Of a stretch of DNA of 8,338 bases, positions 1-4,706 are shown piece after piece. Position 1 is the first letter of the stretch. Each line of letters starts with the position of its first letter. The notes under the pieces are model-generated. The model ran no database searches, was not told the origin of the DNA, and worked only from the letters and a program-made list of their open reading frames with translations. Origin of the DNA: DAOSVX01 sp964616495 (GTDB taxonomy: Bacteria > Bacillota_I > Bacilli_A > RF39 > UBA660). The position numbers and the translations under genes were made by a program. The stretch lies in contig CAZTRF010000043.1 in the NCBI GenBank assembly GCA_964616495.1, forward strand, positions 1 through 8,338, given 5' to 3'.

Positions 1-1
1 T

Positions 2-781
2 ATTGGAGTAGGAATGTATCAACATGATTTAAAAGAAAAAGAATTAGAAGAAGAACTTGCGTATACAGTGAGTAAAGTTGTTAATAAAGTCGGTGTCAAC
101 GTAAATACTGCCAGCGAAAGCATTTTAAATTATATATCGGGTCTTACAAAAAAGGTTATTAAAGGAATTTTAGAGTATCGAAAGAAAAAAGGAAAAATAA
201 ATTCTCGGAAAGACTTGTTAGAAGTAAAATCTATGGATGATAAAACCTTTGAGCAGTGTGCAGGTTTCTTAAGGATTTTAGAAGGTAATAATCCTTTGGA
301 TAAAACTAATATTCACCCTGAAGATTATTTGATAGTAACCAACATTTTAAATGAATATCAAATTGATGTTAATTTAGTTGGTAAAGAAGAAATGGCTAGT
401 TTATTAAATGATTTAAAAGAACGAGAAATAATTAACAAGTATAATATTTCCTTAGATAAATTTAATACTATTAAAAGCAATCTTATTAATGGGGTTATTG
501 ATCCTCGTGATGAAATAAAAAAAGTTACCTTAAAGTCTAATATCTTAACTATTGATGACTTAGAAGTTGGGACTAGTTTAGAAGGGACAGTAAGAAACGT
601 AGCTCCTTTTGGGGCATTTGTCGACATTGGACTTCATGATGATGCCCTTATTCATATTTCTAAATTGAGTAAAACTTTTGTTAAACATCCTAGTGAAATT
701 CTAAAAGTGGGAGATATTATCACGGCAACTGTCTGTGAAATTGATAAAGAAAAAGGAAGAGTATCATTATCGCTTATTTAA
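2..781 (+). CDS. tex: Tex-family RNA-binding protein (HhH and S1 domains), 3' part only
   Basis: This is the C-terminal third of Tex, a cytoplasmic nucleic-acid-binding protein linked to transcription. The frame is open to the window edge and reads IGVG before MYQHD, matching the Tex signature IGVGQYQHD, so the ATG at 14 is internal and the gene begins outside the window. About 259 residues remain of a family usually a little over 700 long. Counting from that Met, residues about 24-90 are the helix-hairpin-helix region (GVNVNTAS, then YISGLTKKV, ending in FEQCAGFLRI). The Tex signatures NPLDKTNIHPEDY (93-105) and DPRDE (163-167) follow. Residues about 184-255 form an S1 domain (GTVRNVAPFGAFVDIG, then ALIHIS, then GRVSLSL). 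The protein ends right after the S1 fold, with no extra tail. A weak terminator follows the TAA. The gene converges on the minus-strand gene at 875-1201. The family call is secure; the DNA- or RNA-related role comes from family knowledge. Confidence 0.93.
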   Translation: MGVGMYQHDLKEKELEEELAYTVSKVVNKVGVNVNTASESILNYISGLTKKVIKGILEYRKKKGKINSRKDLLEVKSMDDKTFEQCAGFLRILEGNNPLDKTNIHPEDYLIVTNILNEYQIDVNLVGKEEMASLLNDLKEREIINKYNISLDKFNTIKSNLINGVIDPRDEIKKVTLKSNILTIDDLEVGTSLEGTVRNVAPFGAFVDIGLHDDALIHISKLSKTFVKHPSEILKVGDIITATVCEIDKEKGRVSLSLI

Positions 782-782
782 G

Positions 783-812
783 AAGAACTGTATTTGCAAT
801 TCTTTTTATTTT
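783..812 (+). terminator. Probable weak intrinsic terminator of tex
   Basis: An imperfect hairpin starts two bases after the tex stop. AAGAA (783-787) pairs with TTCTT (800-804). After one C·A mismatch, TGT (789-791) pairs with GCA (796-798) around the ATTT loop. The 3' arm runs into a U-rich tail, TTTTTATTTT. The stem is AU-rich and mismatched, so efficiency is probably modest. Confidence 0.45.
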
Positions 813-828
813 GGTATAAATTATACCA
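812..828. other. Perfect 17-bp palindrome in the convergent intergenic region
   Basis: TGGTATAAATTATACCA reads the same on both strands apart from the central base. It sits exactly between the tex terminator and the terminator of the opposing gene. On the minus strand it contains TGGTATAAT, a perfect extended -10 box; on the plus strand it reads TGGTATAAA. It could be a hairpin helping both terminators, a protein-binding site, or a cryptic promoter. The sequence does not decide which. Confidence 0.5.
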
Positions 829-829
829 T

Positions 830-857
830 AAAAAAATCTCCTTTTTTATGAGGAGAT
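830..857 (-). terminator. Intrinsic terminator of the 875-1201 gene
   Basis: On the minus strand ATCTCC (857-852) and GGAGAT (841-836) form a 6-bp stem with a 10-nt loop, followed directly by seven U residues (complement of A830-A836). It lies 18 bases past the stop codon of the minus-strand gene. There is no U run on the plus side, so it should work only for leftward transcription. Confidence 0.75.
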
Positions 858-874
858 ATGTCAAATTTAATAGA

Positions 875-1201
875 TTATGGAATATTGTAAAAAGTAATAT
901 CATTATCAATTAATTCATCGATAGTAACCGATTCATTTAATAAAGCTTGCTGCAAAGTGTATTCTGTATCACCAATTTTTATATAATATGTATAGGCACA
1001 ATCAACATAATATTTATTAGTTCCGTCACTATATACATACTGATAATTGGACACACAATTAGAACTAATTATATCTTTCTTTACAATTTCAAAAGTATTT
1101 AACTTTTTATGATCAACAAGTAATATAATAGAAATAGTTAGCATTACTAATAAAACACCTAAAATTATTAATACTTTCTTGATTAATTTACCATCATCCA
1201 T
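875..1201 (-). CDS. Small single-pass membrane protein, unknown function
   Basis: I do not recognise a family. The 108-residue product has a short charged N-terminus (MDDGKLIKK), one strongly hydrophobic helix at about residues 9-29 (LIILGVLLVMLTISIILLV), and then an outer domain of about 75 residues. The positive charges before the helix suggest the N-terminus is inside and the C-terminal domain outside. That domain holds the only two cysteines, C49 and C68, which could form a disulfide; there is no lipobox, so it is not an obvious lipoprotein. It is rich in Tyr, Asp and Thr and ends in FYNIP. The start is well fixed: AGGAGG (1214-1209) lies 7 nt upstream of the ATG. It has its own promoter, divergent from the DUF1003 gene, and its own terminator, so it is probably monocistronic. 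It has good coding structure but could be lineage-specific. Confidence 0.8.
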   Translation of the reverse strand: MDDGKLIKKVLIILGVLLVMLTISIILLVDHKKLNTFEIVKKDIISSNCVSNYQYVYSDGTNKYYVDCAYTYYIKIGDTEYTLQQALLNESVTIDELIDNDITFYNIP

Positions 1202-1225
1202 AAAAGCACCTCCTATAATAAATTA

Positions 1226-1254
1226 ATTATAACACATTATTTTTTCTTTGTGAT
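1226..1254 (-). promoter_or_regulatory. Promoter of the 875-1201 gene (extended -10)
   Basis: Reading the minus strand, TATAAT (1231-1226) is preceded by TGT, giving an extended -10. ATCACA (1254-1249) sits at 17-bp spacing and matches the -35 consensus at four of six positions. The predicted start near 1219 leaves a leader of about 18 nt that contains the AGGAGG site. The site overlaps the opposing promoter at 1231-1259. Confidence 0.65.
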
Positions 1255-1259
1255 ATAAT
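1231..1259 (+). promoter_or_regulatory. Promoter of the DUF1003 gene (extended -10)
   Basis: TATAAT (1254-1259) preceded by TGA makes a perfect extended -10. AACACA (1231-1236) at 17-bp spacing is only a three-of-six -35 match, as is common when the -10 is extended. The predicted start near 1266 would leave a leader of about 16 nt beginning just before GGAGGAG. Confidence 0.65.
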
Positions 1260-1281
1260 TTTAATAGTGGAGGAGTACAAT

Positions 1282-1809
1282 ATGGAAGCAATTAGAAAGA
1301 GTAAAAAAGAAATTGTAAAAATGTTACTAAAACAAGATTTAGAAGAGAGAGATGAGCAAGAATTAATTGAGAAATTAATTGATAATCCTATAGCGGTTGA
1401 TGTTGATAAGCTAGAAGATGAAAATATGACTAAAAGTGACAAACTAGCTGATTTATTATGCGCTAAGGCTGGTAGTTGGAGATTTATTATTGGATTTACT
1501 TCATTTTTAGTATTATGGATTATTTTTAATTCAGTTATATTAATAACGAAGGCTTTTGATCCTTATCCTTTTATTCTCCTTAATTTGGCTTTATCTTGTG
1601 TAGCTGCCCTTCAAGCACCAATTATTATGATGAGCCAGAATAGGCAAGCAAAAAAAGACAGCTTAAGAAGTCACAATGATTATTTAACAGATTTAAAAAG
1701 TGAACTTATTTTAGAGGTCTTACATGATCAAATAAATGAACTTAATAAAAATCAAAGAAAAATTTTAAGAATTTTAGAACCGGAATCTACAGATGAAATA
1801 AAAAAGTAA
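1282..1809 (+). CDS. DUF1003 family membrane protein
   Basis: This is a 175-residue member of the DUF1003 family, bacterial inner-membrane proteins without an established biochemical role. Family signatures are clear: SDKLADLLCAKAGSWRFI (52-69), AFDPYPFILLNLALS (91-105) and QAPIIMMSQNRQ (111-122). Two membrane helices lie at about 66-88 and 97-117, so both ends are predicted in the cytoplasm. The N-terminal 60 residues are highly charged, and the C-terminal part (about 123-165) is a helical, probably coiled-coil stretch (ELILEVLHDQINELNKNQ), usual for the family. I chose ATG 1282 because GGAGGAG (1269-1275) lies 6 nt upstream. An in-frame GTG at 1267 would put the Shine-Dalgarno inside the gene. 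The gene has its own promoter. No terminator follows it: the metG promoter begins 4 bases after the stop, so read-through would enter the T-box leader. Confidence 0.92.
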   Translation: MEAIRKSKKEIVKMLLKQDLEERDEQELIEKLIDNPIAVDVDKLEDENMTKSDKLADLLCAKAGSWRFIIGFTSFLVLWIIFNSVILITKAFDPYPFILLNLALSCVAALQAPIIMMSQNRQAKKDSLRSHNDYLTDLKSELILEVLHDQINELNKNQRKILRILEPESTDEIKK

Positions 1810-1813
1810 TAAG

Positions 1814-1841
1814 TTGACAAAAAAAATATAATATGTATAAT
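1814..1841 (+). promoter_or_regulatory. metG promoter
   Basis: A perfect TTGACA (1814-1819) and a perfect TATAAT (1836-1841) are separated by 16 bp. The predicted start is about 1848, at the beginning of the T-box leader. The -35 box begins 4 bases after the DUF1003 stop codon. Another TATAAT at 1827-1832 is too close to the -35 to pair with it. Confidence 0.85.
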
Positions 1842-1847
1842 AAGAGA

Positions 1848-2095
1848 CATAAATTCAGTGAACAGAATAAGTAGTTTAATTTTAGTATTAAGAGAACTTC
1901 GTTGGGTGAGAAGAAGGATGTAAGAATTAAATGAAATGGTTTTGGGAGAAGAATAGTAAATAAATAACTATTTCGGATGATCCGTTATAATCAGACATAT
2001 GATAGTATGTTAATAAGATTAAAATAGTGATATTTTAATAAAAAAGAGTGGTAACGCGATAATCGCCTCTTAAGATTTTCTTAAGAGGCTTTTTT
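1848..2095 (+). promoter_or_regulatory. Methionine T-box riboswitch leader of metG
   Basis: The leader senses tRNA charging and controls read-through into the synthetase gene. Stem I carries the AGTA motif (1870-1873), a helix between 1875-1881 and 1925-1931, the AGAGA bulge region (1891-1895) and a distal CTTC/GAAG helix around GTTGGGTGA. After that helix the 3' side of the specifier loop reads TGAAATGG. The usual GAA-codon-purine arrangement puts the specifier at ATG (1936-1938), methionine. Small helices follow: AATAGT/ACTATT (1952-1957 with 1967-1972) and CGGA/TCCG (1974-1984). A perfect 8-bp hairpin closed by a GTGA tetraloop (2019-2038) is probably Stem III. The T-box motif AGAGTGGTAACGCGA (2045-2059) contains the TGGT bulge (2049-2052), which fits the ACCA end of methionine tRNA. 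The antiterminator (about 2044-2071) competes with the terminator at 2065-2095. The second C of the usual ACCGCG is A here. Confidence 0.93.
2065..2095 (+). terminator. T-box-controlled terminator before metG
   Basis: GCCTCTTAAG (2065-2074) pairs perfectly with CTTAAGAGGC (2080-2089) around an ATTTT loop, followed by six U residues. Bases 2065-2071 are shared with the antiterminator, so the two folds exclude each other: charged tRNA leaves the terminator formed, uncharged tRNA prevents it. Confidence 0.93.
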
Positions 2096-2114
2096 ATAGA
2101 AAGAAGGAGAAAAA

Positions 2115-3686
2115 ATGGAAAAGTTTTATATTACAACCCCGATTTATTATCCCAGTAGTAAATTAACTTTAGGAAATTGCTATACAACAGTAGTTTGTGA
2201 TGCGATAGCTAGGTTCAATCGTATGTTAGGAAAAGACGTTTTTTATTTAACTGGAACTGATGAACATGGTCAAAAAATCCAAAGAAAAGCTAAAGCGGCA
2301 GGCAAGACTGAAATGGAGTTTTTAGATGAAATCATAGATGATACTAAACAATTATGGAAATTATTAGATATTTCATATGATGATTTTATTAGAACTACTG
2401 ATGAAAGACACGTGGAATCAGTAGGAAAGGCTGTTCAAAAATTGTTTGAAAAAGGGGACATTTATAAAAGTACTTATAAAGGAAAATATTGTACTCCTTG
2501 TGAAGCTTTCTGGACTGATGCTCAATTAATTGATGGTAAATGTCCTGATTGTGGCAGAGATGTTGAAGATGCTGAAGAAGAGGCTTATTTCTTTAAATTA
2601 AGCAAATATGAAAGTGATATTAAAAAGCTTTATCAAGAAAATCCTAAATTTTTAGAACCTAAATCAAGAGTTAACGAAATGTTTAGTTCGTTTTTAAACG
2701 AAGGTTTAAAAGATTTATGTATTACAAGAAGCTCAGTTGATTGGGGAATACCGGTTCCTTTTGATAAAAAGCAAACTATTTATGTATGGGTTGATGCTCT
2801 ACTTAATTATGTAACAGCTTTAGGATATCTAAGTGATAATCCAACTTTATTTAATAAATATTGGCCAGCCGATGTTCATATAGTTGGTAAAGAAATAGTT
2901 AGATTCCATTCTATTATTTGGCCAGCGTTGTTAATGGCTCTAGAATTGCCTCTTCCTAAAAAAATATATGGTCACGGATGGCTTCTATTTGGTAATGATA
3001 AATTAAGTAAAAGCAAAGATTCCGGTAAAAAAGATATTATTGATCCTAGAATTTTATCAGAGAGATATTCCCCTGATGCAGTAAGATTTTATTTAATTAA
3101 TGATATTCCTTTTGGAGGAGATGGCCCATATACTGAAGATCTTTTCTTAGAAAGTGTTAACACTCATTTGGCCAATAACATTGGAAACTTAGTATCTAGG
3201 ACTTTAAGCATGATTGAAAAATATAATGAATGTTTAATTCCCTTACATTATACAGATAATGAATTAGATAAAACCGTAAAAGATGATGTACTAAATTATA
3301 TTAATAAATCAATTATTGAAATGGAAGAATTAAATCCAACAGCATCTCTAGAAACTATTATTAGAATTTTTGATCGAGCTAATAAATATATTGATGAAAC
3401 TGAACCTTGGGTATTGGGAAAAGATCCTAATAGCAAAAATAGATTAGACACGGTTTTATATAACCTATCAGAAATTATTATTAAAGGTGCAACCCTTTTA
3501 TTACCTTTTTTAACTAAAAAAGCAGTTTTGATATTTGAACAATATAATATTCCAGTTCCAGAAAATTTTGATAATATTCGGGAATTTGAGATATTAAAAA
3601 GTAAAATCAAAACCAATAAGGGAGCAGCTATATTTCCAAGAATAGATATTAAAAAAGAAAAAGAACTTTTAAATCAATATCGTTAA
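2115..3686 (+). CDS. metG: Methionyl-tRNA synthetase
   Basis: This class I aminoacyl-tRNA synthetase joins methionine to tRNA-Met and initiator tRNA in the cytoplasm. The 523-residue protein opens with FYITTPIYYPSSKLTLGN. The HIGH signature is TLGN (18-21), so the first His is Thr and the last is Asn. Other family blocks are intact: YLTGTDEHGQKI (44-55), a zinc knuckle with C126/C129 and C143/C146, YVWVDALLNY (223-232), GKEIVRFHSIIWPAL (258-272) and the KMSKS loop as KLSKS (296-300). The anticodon-binding helical domain follows to about residue 475. Bacillus-type enzymes of about 650 residues carry an extra C-terminal tRNA-binding domain. This protein lacks it, as short MetRS forms do, and the stop is natural because a terminator follows at once. 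AAGGAG (2104-2109) fixes the ATG. Expression is controlled by the methionine T-box upstream, which independently supports the substrate assignment. Confidence 0.96.
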   Translation: MEKFYITTPIYYPSSKLTLGNCYTTVVCDAIARFNRMLGKDVFYLTGTDEHGQKIQRKAKAAGKTEMEFLDEIIDDTKQLWKLLDISYDDFIRTTDERHVESVGKAVQKLFEKGDIYKSTYKGKYCTPCEAFWTDAQLIDGKCPDCGRDVEDAEEEAYFFKLSKYESDIKKLYQENPKFLEPKSRVNEMFSSFLNEGLKDLCITRSSVDWGIPVPFDKKQTIYVWVDALLNYVTALGYLSDNPTLFNKYWPADVHIVGKEIVRFHSIIWPALLMALELPLPKKIYGHGWLLFGNDKLSKSKDSGKKDIIDPRILSERYSPDAVRFYLINDIPFGGDGPYTEDLFLESVNTHLANNIGNLVSRTLSMIEKYNECLIPLHYTDNELDKTVKDDVLNYINKSIIEMEELNPTASLETIIRIFDRANKYIDETEPWVLGKDPNSKNRLDTVLYNLSEIIIKGATLLLPFLTKKAVLIFEQYNIPVPENFDNIREFEILKSKIKTNKGAAIFPRIDIKKEKELLNQYR

Positions 3687-3709
3687 AGAACATTTAAATG
3701 TTCTTTTTT
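3685..3709 (+). terminator. Intrinsic terminator of metG (copy 1 of a 25-nt repeat)
   Basis: The perfect palindrome AGAACATTTAAATGTTCT (3687-3704), widened by AAA/TTT pairs to an 8-bp stem with a TTTAAA loop, ends in six U residues. It overlaps the last bases of the metG stop codon. The same 25 nt recur at 4644-4668 after the next gene. Confidence 0.85.
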
Positions 3710-3731
3710 ATGTAAATTAAATGAAAATTAA

Positions 3732-3779
3732 AAGTAAATACAAATTGCTAATTACCTTTTTATTTGTTAATATTTACTT
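3732..3779. other. 9-bp inverted repeat bracketing the 3795 gene's promoter
   Basis: AAGTAAATA (3732-3740) is the exact reverse complement of TATTTACTT (3771-3779). The arms are 30 bp apart and enclose the -35 box; the right arm covers half of the -10 box. This could be an operator or a chance AT-rich match. Confidence 0.4.
3745..3773 (+). promoter_or_regulatory. Promoter of the 3795 membrane-protein gene
   Basis: TTGCTA (3745-3750, four of six) is followed after exactly 17 bp by TAATAT (3768-3773, four of six). The -10 is preceded by TGT, so it is an extended -10. The predicted start is near 3780, leaving a leader of about 15 nt with the GGAGG site. The metG terminator lies just upstream, so a separate promoter is expected here. 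Confidence 0.6.
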
Positions 3780-3794
3780 ATTGGAGGAATAATT

Positions 3795-4643
3795 ATGGAA
3801 GAAAACAAAAAAAATTCTAACATCATTATCGTTATATTATTGGCTATAATAATAGCTGGGTTATTAGGATTTATCGTATATGATAAATTTATTAAGAAAG
3901 AACCTGAAGAAAATTTACCAACTGAGCCCGTATTAGAAAATAATGAAAATAAATTTGAAGAAGAGAGGAAACTAGTTAATCTTTATCGTTATCAAGATTT
4001 AGATGGATCTTTATTTGATAAAAACAAATTAGATGAAGAAACAAAAATAAAAATTGCCTTTATGAATAGCACTTCTACTGAAGTAGATTGCAAGGCAATT
4101 TATGAAAATAATACAGCGGCTTCATATATTATTGAAAAAGACGAAGAAGATGATAGCATTATAGGATATGAAATACTTGATAAAAATGAAAAACGTTTGG
4201 GATTTTGTGATATATATGAAGATAATGGAATTTCATACAGTGTTAAATACGAGGATTTAAATAAAACATATAAATTATTGTTTGGAAGTGAATTGAATGC
4301 TTCTAAAACAGATTTTGGTAATATTACTTATGAAAGTAAGAATGATTTATATATTTTACTTTCTTGTCGCTGTGGAGGCGTTTCAGGTGTAGTATCTGTT
4401 TATGATGTAATAAGTTCTTCAACAAAAGATAACAAACTAATAGTTAAAGTTTGGTATACAAATTTATCTAGTGAAGATGATGAAAAATATTGTAGTAGTG
4501 ATAATAAAGATTTGTGTTTCGAATTAGAAGGCATAGAAAATAATGTCACAGAATACTATAAAGGTAAAACTAATAACCTTCCTACTAGAACGTTTACTTT
4601 TGTAAAAGAAAATAATAACTATGTTTTAGAAAAATATGAGTAA
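3795..4643 (+). CDS. Single-pass membrane-anchored extracytoplasmic protein, unknown function
   Basis: I do not recognise a family. The 282-residue product starts with a short polar segment (MEENKKNSN), then one hydrophobic helix at about residues 9-29 (NIIIVILLAIIIAGLLGFIVY) followed by DKFIKK. An acidic, Pro/Glu/Asn-rich linker (about 35-60) leads to an outer domain to residue 282 that is rich in Asp, Glu, Asn and Tyr. That domain has six cysteines: C99, C138, C191, C193, C233 and C241. The SCRCGG stretch (190-195) stands out as a short CxC motif. The even number suggests disulfides if the domain is outside, or a metal site. There is no LPXTG sorting signal and no lipobox. GGAGG (3783-3787) fixes the ATG. 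It has its own promoter and is enclosed by two identical terminators, so it is its own transcription unit. Its plan, an N-terminal anchor plus a Cys-containing outer domain, resembles the 875-1201 product without obvious sequence similarity. Confidence 0.85.
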   Translation: MEENKKNSNIIIVILLAIIIAGLLGFIVYDKFIKKEPEENLPTEPVLENNENKFEEERKLVNLYRYQDLDGSLFDKNKLDEETKIKIAFMNSTSTEVDCKAIYENNTAASYIIEKDEEDDSIIGYEILDKNEKRLGFCDIYEDNGISYSVKYEDLNKTYKLLFGSELNASKTDFGNITYESKNDLYILLSCRCGGVSGVVSVYDVISSSTKDNKLIVKVWYTNLSSEDDEKYCSSDNKDLCFELEGIENNVTEYYKGKTNNLPTRTFTFVKENNNYVLEKYE

Positions 4644-4670
4644 AAAGAACATTTAAATGTTCTTTTTTTT
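4644..4670 (+). terminator. Intrinsic terminator of the 3795 gene (copy 2 of a 25-nt repeat)
   Basis: AGAACATTTAAATGTTCT (4646-4663) is flanked by A and T runs and ends in eight U residues. It starts right after the stop codon. It is identical over 25 nt to the metG terminator. Only 23 bases separate its end from the Shine-Dalgarno of the ATPase gene. Confidence 0.85.
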
Positions 4671-4706
4671 ACTTGTCCACATATTATTTTTTTAGGAGGA
4701 CAAGTA
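4670..4706 (+). promoter_or_regulatory. Inverted repeat covering the start region of the Ca2+-ATPase gene
   Basis: TACTTGTCC (4670-4678) is the exact reverse complement of GGACAAGTA (4698-4706), with 19 nt between. The right arm takes in the last bases of the Shine-Dalgarno AGGAGGA (4694-4700) and the A of the ATG. If the leader is transcribed, a hairpin would hold the start region closed. A TATTAT (4682-4687) lies between the arms, so as DNA it could also be an operator around a -10 box, although no good -35 box is present at 16-18 bp. No other promoter for the ATPase is obvious. Confidence 0.5.

Noticed and set aside
358..627. Open frame on the minus strand inside tex
   Set aside because: It lies wholly within the tex coding region, whose protein matches its family throughout; no Shine-Dalgarno or promoter supports it.
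1267..1281. GTG 1267 as the start of the DUF1003 gene
   Set aside because: It would place the strong GGAGGAG inside the coding region and begin at about the predicted transcript start; ATG 1282 has ideal spacing.
1227..1442. Serine-rich minus-strand open frame over the DUF1003 gene start
   Set aside because: It is antisense to a well-supported gene; its Ser/Ile-rich composition is the typical shadow of Asp/Glu/Lys-rich coding DNA, and it would cover the promoters.
1827..1832. Second TATAAT in front of metG as the -10 box
   Set aside because: Only 7 bp separate it from TTGACA; the copy at 1836-1841 has workable spacing.
3296..3616. Minus-strand open frame within metG
   Set aside because: It is antisense to a conserved domain of MetRS, with no start signals.
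2101..3686. Mycoplasma-type code (TGA as tryptophan)
   Set aside because: Tryptophans in conserved MetRS positions are TGG and reading frames stay full length under the standard code; all stops seen are TAA, so TGA is simply rare here.
3795..4643. Lipoprotein or sortase-anchored protein
   Set aside because: There is no lipobox cysteine after the hydrophobic helix and no LPXTG-type C-terminus; it is better read as a simple N-terminal anchor.
4673..4705. TTG 4673 as the start of the Ca2+-ATPase gene
   Set aside because: It follows the terminator U run directly and has no Shine-Dalgarno; ATG 4706 has AGGAGG at 6 nt.
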